From contig JAFUQN010000069.1 of the NCBI GenBank assembly GCA_017472365.1, positions 1-32,548 on the forward strand: 32,548 bases of DNA. Reading direction: 5' to 3'. Positions 1 through 7,988 of the stretch are shown piece after piece. Source of the stretch: Bacillota bacterium. Its GTDB lineage: Bacteria > Bacillota > Clostridia > Peptostreptococcales > Anaerovoracaceae. The translations under genes were made by a program, and so were the position numbers. The notes below the pieces were generated by a model. It was given only the letters and a program-made list of their open reading frames with translations. It was not told where the DNA came from and made no database searches. Each line of letters starts with the position of its first letter. Position 1 is the first letter of the stretch.

Positions 1-23
1 AACTGCTTGTTCAGTTGTATCAT
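1..23 (-). CDS. start of an unknown gene, cut by the left window edge
   Basis: On the minus strand an ATG at 23-21 opens a frame reading M-I-Q-L-N-K-Q before the window ends. A strong ribosome binding site (GGGAGGTG, about 33-40) sits seven bases upstream. The gene would begin 26 bases after the stop of the Hsp70-like gene, on the same strand, which fits continuation of that operon. Seven codons are too few to suggest a product. The start is supported only by the binding site and the operon spacing. Confidence 0.6.
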
Positions 24-49
24 AAATCTTCACCTCCCGGCTATGATTC

Positions 50-2317
50 CTAATGATCAAATACCTGGAACAGAATAATTCCCACAGCGACTTCAAATTG
101 CTGATCGATCAGAGATTCAAAAATCCCCTTGAATGCATTGGAATGTTGAAGAGCCCAACTGAATTGGAAACCCAAATCCCGACGATACGCCTCCCTATCC
201 GCCACTTGCATCGTCTCGCACATTTTTGTCACATCTTCCAGTGAAATATTTTTATCAAACTTCAAGCTGATTTTCTTCACGAACCGTTTTACGCCCGTGC
301 ACATATGATCCACGACGATTTTCTGCACAGCACGGACCAAGCTGGTTTCTTTGACAACAGCCAACAGGATTTCCTCATCGATTTTTCCCGCCAAAGAACC
401 GACCATTCCGTCAGAAACCTGCGGCACTGTCGTAGCCTCTGCCTGGTAAACTTCTGTTGCCAACTGATTCACAGTCTTCCGGACCAGTTCAATACAATGC
501 GTTTTTTTCGGATCTTCCCATTGTGCAGGATCCATGTAGTTCTTCACGTAATCTGTGAACTTTACTTTCACCTCGTTTTGAAAGATGACATCGTCGCTTA
601 GTTTTTTCTCAAGCACGTCCTTCAATTCACGATATGTAGTGATCCCCGCTGATCCGCGTTTTTCCATATCCTGCATTTCACACTGCACTTCCTTGATGGA
701 AAGAATGAGCTTCGCCCAAATACAATCGAAGAGCTTTCCTCTTCCAAAACCATCACTGAACGCCTGGAAGTATCCTTTCATCTTGTCGTGTAAGTCTTTT
801 TTCAACAGTTCGATGTTTTCCGACGCACTGACCTCATGACCTTTCGCCAGGCATAATCCCTTGGCAACCGTTGCCGAAGGATCTTCTTCTTTATGAATGA
901 TCACATCCGGTCCGTATTTTTCTCTGGCAATCTTATGAACATCCGTAATTTTACTGGTACCTCCGGTGAGGATCACGGTACCGCATGGAGCTGTTCCGAT
1001 GGAGTTCTTCGTAATATCAAAAAACTGTTCCACGCAGGCTTTCCATGATTTATCTTTATAACTTGCGTCCAGTTTATTCATGGAAACGGTTTTATCTTCT
1101 TCAATCACGGAATACATCATCTGTTTGTTTACAGTATAGGGGATGGTTTCACCAACAGAAATCGAATACTGTTTTCCCATTCCCGAAGCCAAATAGTCAT
1201 TTCTCGCCTCGGTCAATGCCAGATAAATCTGTTCTCGTTCTTTTTTCGATAACGGAACATTCATCATTCCATGTGTTTGAAGGATCAAATCGAGCATTAC
1301 CCGATTGAGCTCACTCTCTTTTACATCCACGAGCACCTGCTCAAGAGTTTCCCCTTCACAGGAGATCTCCATTTTTATCAATACGGCTCTGAGAACCATG
1401 TCATCCAGCCAGTAATTCAGCTTTCGGCTGATTTCCAATTTTCTCTCTACCAGACTTGATTCATTCGTATTGTAATAGGTTTCTTTTAAAGAACGCAGCT
1501 GCGTACAACTGCTGTTCAGACTCTTCCGTTCGATTTGTTCCGGATTGGTCCCGTTTTCTTTTAAAACATATCGCAGCATAGCCTGATCCACATCGGATCC
1601 ACCCAAGGGAATACTGGCTGTCAGCAGAACCTTTCCTATGAGAATATACGTAAAATCCAAAGTAGAGGAACCAAAGTCATAAATCGCAACGCCATTTCCA
1701 AGATCCACTGCCGTTTTCGAGTAAATCGGTGTCATGATCGCCGCGGTGGATTCCGCGAGAATCACAACCTTGGAACAGCCCGTGACCGCCTTTGTTAAAT
1801 CCACATACTTTCTCATGGCCTTCGGCTCCGTCCAGCTTCCAGAGGCCGGACAGCCAATGACGACCAGCAGATCCTCTTTCTTCACGGGATTCACTGCATT
1901 GTGAAAAACATCATTATACGTCCAGATATTCTTCCACAACACAGAGATGTAATCTTTCAGCAGCTGTCCGTATGTGGGCGCTCCGCCCTCTGGACTTTCT
2001 CCCCATTTCGCGGGCTCCTGTTTAAAATACACATAAAAACCATCAGAAACCAGAGAAGCATCGTTTCCGATGATCGCTTCTTTTTTCCCGTTCTCCTTGG
2101 TAACATAGGCAATATAACTGGGAATATGGTGCTCTCCCTTCTGCGTTACCGCTAATGGCTCCGGAATCCAAGTTCCATTGTTATCCTTGCGATATACAAA
2201 AGCCATGCACTCTCCATGACCCACATCGATTCCGATGACCATGTTATATTTAATATTTAATAACTGTTGAAATACCAGTCCCGGCTGATAATCCTGATTC
2301 AGATAATGCAGAGTCAT
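50..2317 (-). CDS. Hsp70/actin-like ATPase, divergent, with long helical C-terminus
   Basis: Seen: an ATPase of the Hsp70/actin fold. Phosphate loop 1 is GIDVGHGE (about residues 29-36), phosphate loop 2 is YDFGSSTLDF (213-222), and the adenosine-side motif is LTGGTSKI (450-457). A connecting helix carries AESTAA (188-193). After the ATPase domain (to about 505) come some 250 residues of mostly charged helix instead of the DnaK beta-sandwich substrate domain, so this is not housekeeping DnaK. I chose the ATG at 2317 because GGGAGG lies seven bases upstream. The ATG six bases earlier is almost on top of that site, and the internal ATG just before the ATPase domain has no binding site. This leaves an unusual 25-residue leader before beta strand 1. 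It lies 21 bases after the 276-aa gene in the same operon. Inferred: an ATP-driven switch or chaperone acting with the two upstream proteins. Its clients are unknown. Confidence 0.85.
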   Translation of the reverse strand: MTLHYLNQDYQPGLVFQQLLNIKYNMVIGIDVGHGECMAFVYRKDNNGTWIPEPLAVTQKGEHHIPSYIAYVTKENGKKEAIIGNDASLVSDGFYVYFKQEPAKWGESPEGGAPTYGQLLKDYISVLWKNIWTYNDVFHNAVNPVKKEDLLVVIGCPASGSWTEPKAMRKYVDLTKAVTGCSKVVILAESTAAIMTPIYSKTAVDLGNGVAIYDFGSSTLDFTYILIGKVLLTASIPLGGSDVDQAMLRYVLKENGTNPEQIERKSLNSSCTQLRSLKETYYNTNESSLVERKLEISRKLNYWLDDMVLRAVLIKMEISCEGETLEQVLVDVKESELNRVMLDLILQTHGMMNVPLSKKEREQIYLALTEARNDYLASGMGKQYSISVGETIPYTVNKQMMYSVIEEDKTVSMNKLDASYKDKSWKACVEQFFDITKNSIGTAPCGTVILTGGTSKITDVHKIAREKYGPDVIIHKEEDPSATVAKGLCLAKGHEVSASENIELLKKDLHDKMKGYFQAFSDGFGRGKLFDCIWAKLILSIKEVQCEMQDMEKRGSAGITTYRELKDVLEKKLSDDVIFQNEVKVKFTDYVKNYMDPAQWEDPKKTHCIELVRKTVNQLATEVYQAEATTVPQVSDGMVGSLAGKIDEEILLAVVKETSLVRAVQKIVVDHMCTGVKRFVKKISLKFDKNISLEDVTKMCETMQVADREAYRRDLGFQFSWALQHSNAFKGIFESLIDQQFEVAVGIILFQVFDH

Positions 2318-2338
2318 TTCCATTCCTCCCGAATATTG

Positions 2339-3169
2339 CTATATCAATGGATATCGATCCAGAAGTTCCTCTTGTACTTGTTTTCCGTATTCCGTGATCG
2401 AAGCCGCATAAGTTTCCGGCGTCCAGATCCCGGCTTCCCCAAACCGATCAAGCTCTTCCATCCCGATCAGTCGCTTCATATCTTCAAGAAGCGCCGTCTT
2501 TGTCCGCGGTCTCTCCTTCAAATGCATTTCGCAGGCTTCCATATATCCTACTATTGCAGTTTCGTTCTGATCCAGAATTTCCTGAAGCCGTTGGAGCTCG
2601 TTTCCTGCATCCACAAAAGAATTATCGTTGTAATATAAATCCCTGATATCCTCTGCACAGTCTTTATAACCCAAAGCTCGTTTCAACGTCTCACTATCGG
2701 AATACATCTCCTCCGCGGCAGCGATCTTCAAATCCCATGCTTCGCAGTCCTGCATCAACTGCACGAACAACGCCCGCATATCGGTGATTGCCGAATTGTA
2801 ACAAGCGACGATCATCTCCTCCACAGAATCCGTTTCCACATCGATGCCCTCGATATATTCCATCAGCCGTTCTGCATAGAAGCGGATCCCTCCATCGCGG
2901 TAAAACCCACGGTGGATCTCCGCATCCCACTTGGAAACATATTCATTGGTCAGTTCCAGCCGTTTATTCGCCCGCAGTTGTTCCCGATGTTTCCGAAACA
3001 CTTCTTCCAGTTCGATCTCCCGGATCCGTAAGTTCCGGATTTCCAGTGGATTCTTCACAGAACCATGTTTCACCTGTTCGAATCCATCCTTTGCTTTTTC
3101 CTTCACCTGCCCCGCAAACCTCTTTGCGATCTCCTTATTCTTTTTATAGAACCGTTCCCAATCACTCAT
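2339..3169 (-). CDS. all-helical protein of unknown function in the Hsp70-like operon
   Basis: I do not recognise this 276-residue family. The N-terminus (about 1-40) is strongly basic and amphipathic. Residues 45-85 are rich in E, R and K with coiled-coil character (for example IELEEVFRKHREQLRANKR). The rest looks helical, and there is no signal peptide or membrane segment. GAGGG precedes the ATG at 3169. The gene sits between the triple-repeat protein (18-base gap) and the Hsp70-like ATPase (21-base gap), so the three are almost certainly co-transcribed. A role as partner, adaptor or client-binding subunit of the Hsp70-like ATPase is inference from position only. Confidence 0.75.
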   Translation of the reverse strand: MSDWERFYKKNKEIAKRFAGQVKEKAKDGFEQVKHGSVKNPLEIRNLRIREIELEEVFRKHREQLRANKRLELTNEYVSKWDAEIHRGFYRDGGIRFYAERLMEYIEGIDVETDSVEEMIVACYNSAITDMRALFVQLMQDCEAWDLKIAAAEEMYSDSETLKRALGYKDCAEDIRDLYYNDNSFVDAGNELQRLQEILDQNETAIVGYMEACEMHLKERPRTKTALLEDMKRLIGMEELDRFGEAGIWTPETYAASITEYGKQVQEELLDRYPLI

Positions 3170-3187
3170 AAAACGTTCCCTCTAAAT

Positions 3188-4075
3188 CTATTTGAGTACA
3201 GGATCCGTGTACAGGTTCCGGTAATACCGTTCTTCTGTAACCCCGCCTGCAAATAATTCTAAAATATAAAAACATACATCCGGCTCAAAGATCCGGTTGT
3301 TCAAACAAATCAAAGCGGCCAGATCCCTGCGCATCACGAAGTCACTGTTGACCCGATGAAGCAGTTTTTCACCACCCATGCGATCCATGTGTAATCCGAT
3401 AATCAATTTCAGCAGAGTTCCCTGACTTGTCGGCAACTGCTTCGGATTCGTCCGGAAAGGTTCCCAGGCATTTTCCGACAGCCCCGCATCCATCAGAAAC
3501 TCATAAATAGATGTATGATTCTCTTTGATCAAATCCCTCACATGTTCTTTGAATTCTTCACTCACCGGGAACGTATCGCGGAATACCAGATTTCGCAATT
3601 CCGTTCTTTCCTCGTCCGAAAGCCCCAGGCGATCCGCAATTTGCTCCGTCACACGGTCGCTGGTGTATGCAGAAACTTTCAGAAACCGGCTCCAGGACAT
3701 GGCGCTGATTCCTGCCTGTTTTTGAAACGCCGTCCGTTCCTTTTTCAAAAGATACGTTCTCATGCGTTCCGCCGCAGCGGCCTTATAATTTTCGCTCAGT
3801 ACACTTAATTCCCGCTTTTCATCCCGTGAGAAATGGTACGCCCCAAACAGCCGTTTCTGAACATCGAAAAATACAGTTTCGTCGCCTTGCAGAAACAGAT
3901 TCCACGATTCATCGGTGATCTCCCCTTGTTTCTTTAGGCGATCCAGTAAGTTTTGTTCCAGCCGGTCATCCACCCAGTTGACCGCCCGACAGCGGATCCG
4001 GAGTAACTCTGGATCCGCCAGCAGTTGATTCATCTCTTCGATAAAATATAGTTTTTCCCGGTCCGACAGTCTCAT
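3188..4075 (-). CDS. protein of three degenerate XRE/Cro-like helix-turn-helix repeats
   Basis: This 295-residue cytosolic protein carries three related segments of about 43 residues. Repeat 1 begins at about 51 (ITDESWNLFLQG), repeat 2 at about 121 (GISAMSWSRFLKV) and repeat 3 at about 198 (GLSENAWEPFRTN). In repeats 1 and 2 the W-x-x-F-L core is followed after some 20 residues by FSRDEKREL or LSDEERTEL. The pattern resembles the Cro/XRE helix-turn-helix fold (S-x-x-T/S-W-x-x-F-L ... L-x-L-S-x-E-E). A C-terminal helical piece (246-278, MRRDLAALICLNNRIF) follows. GAGGTG precedes the ATG. It is the first gene after the promoter at 4122-4150 and heads the Hsp70-like operon. It might bind DNA or use the repeats for protein contact. 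The repeats are seen, the fold is inferred, and the function is unknown. Confidence 0.75.
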   Translation of the reverse strand: MRLSDREKLYFIEEMNQLLADPELLRIRCRAVNWVDDRLEQNLLDRLKKQGEITDESWNLFLQGDETVFFDVQKRLFGAYHFSRDEKRELSVLSENYKAAAAERMRTYLLKKERTAFQKQAGISAMSWSRFLKVSAYTSDRVTEQIADRLGLSDEERTELRNLVFRDTFPVSEEFKEHVRDLIKENHTSIYEFLMDAGLSENAWEPFRTNPKQLPTSQGTLLKLIIGLHMDRMGGEKLLHRVNSDFVMRRDLAALICLNNRIFEPDVCFYILELFAGGVTEERYYRNLYTDPVLK

Positions 4076-4121
4076 TTCAACACCTCATCACAGTGTTATT
4101 CATCAACGTATACTTACTGTT

Positions 4122-4150
4122 ATTATAGACCCCCTCAATTATTATTTCAA
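4122..4150 (-). promoter_or_regulatory. sigma-A-like promoter of the Hsp70-like operon
   Basis: Read on minus, TTGAAA (4150-4145) and TATAAT (4127-4122) are separated by exactly 17 bases. This is close to the consensus vegetative promoter. It lies about 45 bases before the start of the triple-repeat gene, so the Hsp70-like operon has its own promoter rather than depending on the upstream membrane-protein gene. Confidence 0.8.
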
Positions 4151-4164
4151 CATTCTGACAATGC

Positions 4165-5193
4165 TTAGTAAACGTAGATACGATCTGTGGTTTCATCCCA
4201 CATTACGCCACCTTCTTCTTCCTCCACAATGTAATCTTCTTCCTGAGCTTCCTTTGCTCTTTCCATCATATTGTCAAAGCCTTCCACCAAAGCCCTGATT
4301 CCTTTCTTCAGGAGATGTGTACCCATTACCCCCAGATATCCCACCTGACGACTGAAGAACTGTCCTGTATCGGAAATCAGTCCGATCAGTCCCATCCCGG
4401 AGAGGGTGATCAGGACAATGTCCCCGACGGTATTGGCCTTTAAAATCAGATCGATTGCACAAAGTCCAACTACGATCAGAAGTACTCCAATCAGAGCGGA
4501 AGCCACAGCCTCAAAACAACCTCCCACACGGGCGCCGTCGGCGATTGCCTCCAGGTCCACATACATACAGGCATTCAGCGCTGCCAGTTCGGGAATGTTG
4601 TCTTCGCCGTTCTCGATTTCAGTCAGATACGTGTCCATGGCGGTGATGCACTTCAGCGTATAGCCGTCTCTTCTGAAAGCGGCGGCGGTTGCCACGTAAT
4701 TGTCGTTTTTCAGGATTCCCTTCTTCATTCGCTTCAATGCCGCCGGGGAAATCTTAAGATGATGGATTCTCTTCTTCAGTTTATTCTGCAGTTCCAGCTC
4801 CGCTTCCGCAGGATACTGTGCGGGGTCGGTCCATTCCTGTTCCTGTCCCTCTTCCTCACCCACAAACAGGGAGAATCCAAGGAGCATCTGGCGCAGGATT
4901 TCCATTCTCTCTTCGATTTCAAGACCGGAGATCTTATCAAACATCCCATGGATAATGCTGTCCACGTTTCCGGAAATCTTTTGAGTATCAGACACGTGTT
5001 CCCAGTGGGCTTCGTAATGTTCCACCTGGTCCATGATATCCTGCGCGACTCTTCTGGGATCATAGGGCAGATCATCACAACGTTCCGCCATAGCTACCAG
5101 TTCGTTAAACAGGGACTTGTTTTCTTTTACATTACTATAGCTACGATATATTTTTGTCTGATGGATCATATTGGGATTCAGTTCGTTCTTCAT
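4165..5193 (-). CDS. two-helix membrane protein of unknown function
   Basis: A 342-residue protein I cannot assign. Residues 1-225 are soluble, helical and charged, with an acidic patch around 112-135. Two hydrophobic helices follow at about 230-251 and 257-276, then an amphipathic segment and a strongly acidic tail (about 315-335). There is no signal peptide, so both large ends probably face the cytoplasm. GGGAGG sits about eight bases before the ATG. It lies upstream of the Hsp70-like operon on the same strand, but the strong promoter at 4122-4150 separates them. It could tether the Hsp70-like system to the membrane; that rests on proximity alone. Confidence 0.75.
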   Translation of the reverse strand: MKNELNPNMIHQTKIYRSYSNVKENKSLFNELVAMAERCDDLPYDPRRVAQDIMDQVEHYEAHWEHVSDTQKISGNVDSIIHGMFDKISGLEIEERMEILRQMLLGFSLFVGEEEGQEQEWTDPAQYPAEAELELQNKLKKRIHHLKISPAALKRMKKGILKNDNYVATAAAFRRDGYTLKCITAMDTYLTEIENGEDNIPELAALNACMYVDLEAIADGARVGGCFEAVASALIGVLLIVVGLCAIDLILKANTVGDIVLITLSGMGLIGLISDTGQFFSRQVGYLGVMGTHLLKKGIRALVEGFDNMMERAKEAQEEDYIVEEEEGGVMWDETTDRIYVY

Positions 5194-5262
5194 GGTAATA
5201 CCTCCCGATTCTTACTACTCTGTGTTTCTTTGTAGCTTAAGCTTACCACCGAACTGTTCTAC

Positions 5263-5314
5263 AGGTTACACCCGCACCGCGGTAAAAAACCGTCTTTTTG
5301 AAATCCCGTAACCT
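5263..5314. repeat. inverted repeat with nested small hairpin between two minus-strand genes
   Basis: Perfect 7-base arms AGGTTAC (5263-5269) and GTAACCT (5308-5314) enclose a second small inverted repeat, CGGT (5280-5283) with ACCG (5289-5292). It lies in the 149-base gap between the response regulator stop and the start of the two-helix membrane protein. No clear T-run follows on minus, so it may be an operator or a leader structure rather than a terminator. Confidence 0.4.
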
Positions 5315-5342
5315 ATCCGTGCAACAAAGCCGCTTACCCCTA

Positions 5343-6020
5343 TTACGATATATCCATGCGATACCTCATGCTTGGCCGCCCACCTGTTTCATAATTCATT
5401 TCGCTGGTCACCGTACCTGCTTCTGACAGATAATTTAAATAGCGCCGGACGGTTACACCTGTCAGCCCTGTACCCGCCGCAATTTCATCTCCTGTCATCC
5501 AAATTCCCTTTTGGCTCTTTACATATTCCGTAATCAATTGAAGCGTCTTTTCCTGAATCCCTTTGGGATATTGTTCTTCCCGTTTCTTTCTTGATCCCCC
5601 GAGAATGAAATCGATATTCAGCTGACTCAGCGTATCCACATCCTGAAATGCTTTCCTTTGTACAATAAACTTTTCTAACGCCATTTGAAACCGTTCAAAT
5701 GTGAATGGTTTTACCAGGTAATCCACGATTCCCAGATGCAACGCCTCTTCCAGCGCCTCCCTGTCATTCGCTGCCGTTACCATGATGATCTCCACGGGAA
5801 TCTGACGCTTTCGAATCTGTCGTAACACCTCAAATCCATCCATGTGCGGCATATACACGTCCAACACCACCAAATCTGCCTCTTCGTTCTCCAAATAGTC
5901 CAAAGCGCTCTTTCCGTCCCTGCATTTTTCCACAACGGAAAACATTGGATTTCGAACAATATAATGTTCGTTGATCCGCGCTACCATGGGATCATCTTCC
6001 ACGATCAACACCTTAAACAT
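5343..6020 (-). CDS. response regulator of the CitB/DcuR family
   Basis: A 225-residue two-domain regulator. The receiver domain (about 1-118) has the acidic pair E8-D9-D10, the phosphoacceptor D54 in LVVLDVYMP, and K104 in YLVKPF. The C-terminal domain (about 160-222) is a winged helix-turn-helix with GDEIAAGTGLTGVTVRRYL and GRPSMRYR, as in CitB, DcuR and MalR-type regulators. I chose the ATG at 6020, which has GGGGGA eight bases upstream, over the one seven codons earlier. The gene starts inside the last codons of the sensor kinase, so the two are translationally coupled. Family members respond to citrate, C4-dicarboxylates or malate. The ligand here cannot be read from sequence. Possible targets are the divergent genes at 7706-8573 or the LctP/M20 genes. 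Confidence 0.93.
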   Translation of the reverse strand: MFKVLIVEDDPMVARINEHYIVRNPMFSVVEKCRDGKSALDYLENEEADLVVLDVYMPHMDGFEVLRQIRKRQIPVEIIMVTAANDREALEEALHLGIVDYLVKPFTFERFQMALEKFIVQRKAFQDVDTLSQLNIDFILGGSRKKREEQYPKGIQEKTLQLITEYVKSQKGIWMTGDEIAAGTGLTGVTVRRYLNYLSEAGTVTSEMNYETGGRPSMRYRMDIS

Positions 6021-7530
6021 GATGACTTCCCCCTTTTTCATGTTTCATAAAACTGACTGATACCGATGTCCCCACACCTTCCTGTGATTCAACCGTTACC
6101 TGTCCTCCCAGTCCCTCTGTCAATGTCTTTACCTGATACAAGCCGGTCCCCCGTCCATCCCCCTTTGTGGAGAATCCCTGCTCGAAAATATGTTCCATCA
6201 CCGAAGGCGTGATCCCATTTCCGGTATCATCCACCGTAATCAGAACCGCACCCGGACGCGAATAGATTCCAAACATCAACTCGTTTTGAATATCGTATCC
6301 TTTTCTTTCATTCATCGCCTCAAACGCATTATCCAGGAGATTGCCAATAATGGTCACCAATGTCTCCTTGGGAAGCTCCATATCCTGTGCAGAATAACAG
6401 CATCCTTCCCTCAAAACAAAACGGATATTCAATTCAGAGGCCCGCGCCGTTTTTCCGATCAGAAGTGCCGCAAGAGAAGGTTCCTGGACTGTGTTCATGA
6501 TATTACTGATCACGGATCTCTGAACCATCGTAATGTTTTGAATGTACTCCGAAGCCTCATTGTACATTTCCATTTGGATCAGCCCCAGGATCACATGCAG
6601 CTTATTGGTAAAATCGTGATTATTAGCCCGCATCGAATCCACCAGATGCCTTGTCCCGGCCAGATCCTCCATCAGCTTCGTATATTCCGCTCTGTCGCGC
6701 AGGATTTCCACACTGCCGATGATTTCCCCGTCTTCCCGGATCGGGACTCTATCGATCATGAGATCCGCTTCTTCTGAAGCGAGCATCTTCTCCGCTGCCG
6801 TATTGGTAAACTGCACTTCTCCATTTCTATCCTTTGCACGGATCCCTTCATCCAATGATTCCAGAATATGATTCCTGATTTTATACATGGCCGTAAAGAC
6901 ATCCGGTTCATAGCCAAGAAGACTATTGCGTATTTTCCCCGACAGTTCTGCCGAAAGCAAAAGCTCCATGAGTACGGCCGCCACAGTGATCAGAGCGTAG
7001 ATGAAATACGTTTGTACCGTTTCTTCGTAAATGCTCTTTCTTAGCATGATCGCCATGACGAAGCCCTGATATCTTCCTGTCTCGTCATATACTGCAGCAT
7101 ACGCTCTGCGCTGGACACCGGAAGGTCCGGTTTCGTCAACAGCGTAGTATCCCCCACCCGTTGTCTCAAATACCGGAATCGTACCGTCATATTCTGTACC
7201 AATCAAATCGTGATTGGAATGATAAATCCGGACACGTTCTTTGCTGACAACCGAAATCACATCGATGTCCTCCAGCGTATCTCTCAATGAATCCAGATAT
7301 TCCATCTGCATGGCCGATGCGTTGTTCCCTCCATGGATCTCCCCTGCCAGAATGGGTGACCGGGCAATCGCTTCCGCCACATTGCGCAGGTTTCTGTCCC
7401 GCGTTTCCGTCTCAAAATGAAGGTTGATCTGCGTTCCCGCAACTCCAAGGAACAAAGCTAAAGTCACAAGCAGGATCAGCTGTGTCCGGAAAACTGTCGA
7501 TTGTATCTTTGTAAGAGAATTCTGTTTCAT
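6013..7530 (-). CDS. sensor histidine kinase of the CitA/DcuS family
   Basis: A 505-residue membrane sensor. TM1 (about 15-33) and TM2 (about 174-195) bracket an extracytoplasmic PAS/sCache-type sensor. A cytoplasmic PAS-like segment follows (about 215-285). The DHp helix has the family's non-standard phosphoacceptor box NNHDFTNKLHVILG with H305. The ATPase domain shows the N box GNLLDNAFEA (397-406), DDTGNGI (434-440) and a glycine-rich lid GFSTKGDGRGTGL (452-464). Architecture and box spelling are those of kinases sensing di- and tricarboxylates. The gene overlaps the response regulator start by eight bases. It is divergent from the plus-strand SemiSWEET-like gene across a 175-base AT-rich gap. 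The ligand is not known. Confidence 0.93.
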   Translation of the reverse strand: MKQNSLTKIQSTVFRTQLILLVTLALFLGVAGTQINLHFETETRDRNLRNVAEAIARSPILAGEIHGGNNASAMQMEYLDSLRDTLEDIDVISVVSKERVRIYHSNHDLIGTEYDGTIPVFETTGGGYYAVDETGPSGVQRRAYAAVYDETGRYQGFVMAIMLRKSIYEETVQTYFIYALITVAAVLMELLLSAELSGKIRNSLLGYEPDVFTAMYKIRNHILESLDEGIRAKDRNGEVQFTNTAAEKMLASEEADLMIDRVPIREDGEIIGSVEILRDRAEYTKLMEDLAGTRHLVDSMRANNHDFTNKLHVILGLIQMEMYNEASEYIQNITMVQRSVISNIMNTVQEPSLAALLIGKTARASELNIRFVLREGCCYSAQDMELPKETLVTIIGNLLDNAFEAMNERKGYDIQNELMFGIYSRPGAVLITVDDTGNGITPSVMEHIFEQGFSTKGDGRGTGLYQVKTLTEGLGGQVTVESQEGVGTSVSVSFMKHEKGGSHHV

Positions 7531-7572
7531 GTTTTTTCTTCCTTTCCCGTCTTATTTTCACTGATTTTGTTG

Positions 7573-7593
7573 CTTTTGAAAAGACTTTTGAAA
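7573..7593. repeat. two direct repeats of CTTTTGAAA upstream of the sensor kinase
   Basis: CTTTTGAAA occurs at 7573-7581 and 7585-7593, a 12-base period, about 45-65 bases upstream of the sensor kinase start and in the divergent gap shared with the SemiSWEET-like gene. CitB-family regulators are known to bind AT-rich repeats, so this is a candidate operator. The evidence is position and repetition only. Confidence 0.4.
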
Positions 7594-7642
7594 GTAAAAT
7601 AAACAATTCCGTTTTGCTTTTTTCTTTCTAAGTTAAAAAAAA

Positions 7643-7671
7643 TTGAATTCTGTTTTCATCCGCTGTATTCT
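7643..7671 (+). promoter_or_regulatory. sigma-A-like promoter for the SemiSWEET-like gene
   Basis: TTGAAT (7643-7648) and TATTCT (7666-7671) are spaced by 17 bases, 35 bases before the start codon of the plus-strand gene at 7706. AT-rich sequence upstream would favour RNA polymerase binding. The hexamers match the consensus at four to five of six positions each. Confidence 0.55.
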
Positions 7672-7705
7672 TTGTTCGAATTAAAAATCAAAAGGAGATA
7701 TTATT

Positions 7706-7987
7706 ATGGGATCTATTCTTGAAACTGCAATGCTGATCTGTTTCGGCTTTTCCTGGCCGATGAATCTGATGAAAGCCTACCGTGCCAAAACAGCCCGCGG
7801 TACCAGTTTACCGTTTATTCTTCTAATCATCGCCGGTTATATTGCCGGGATTTTTTCCAAGATTTTATCCGGACAAATCAACTACGTTTTGATTGCGTAC
7901 GGTTTAAATCTTGCCATTGTATCATTAAATCTGATTGTATATTTCAGAAATCGTTCTCTGGACAAAACTGCAGAAATGAGGTTATAA
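7706..7987 (+). CDS. SemiSWEET/PQ-loop-type small membrane protein
   Basis: A 93-residue protein with three hydrophobic helices (about 4-22, 36-53 and 63-82). The size and layout are those of bacterial SemiSWEET/PQ-loop transporters, which work as homodimers. The loop normally bearing Pro-Gln reads SWPMNLMKAYRAKTARGTSLPF, which keeps the W-P and the K-T-x-S pattern but not the canonical PQ. AAGGAGAT stands seven to eight bases before the ATG. It overlaps nothing but is followed after one base by the SGNH-like gene, so the two form an operon driven by the promoter at 7643-7671. SemiSWEETs move sugars. The substrate here is unknown, and the shared intergenic region suggests control by the neighbouring two-component system. 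Confidence 0.75.
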   Translation: MGSILETAMLICFGFSWPMNLMKAYRAKTARGTSLPFILLIIAGYIAGIFSKILSGQINYVLIAYGLNLAIVSLNLIVYFRNRSLDKTAEMRL

Positions 7988-7988
7988 A

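Noticed and set aside
50-2317. Housekeeping DnaK
   Set aside because: No substrate-binding beta-sandwich, altered phosphate loop, and no grpE or dnaJ neighbours.
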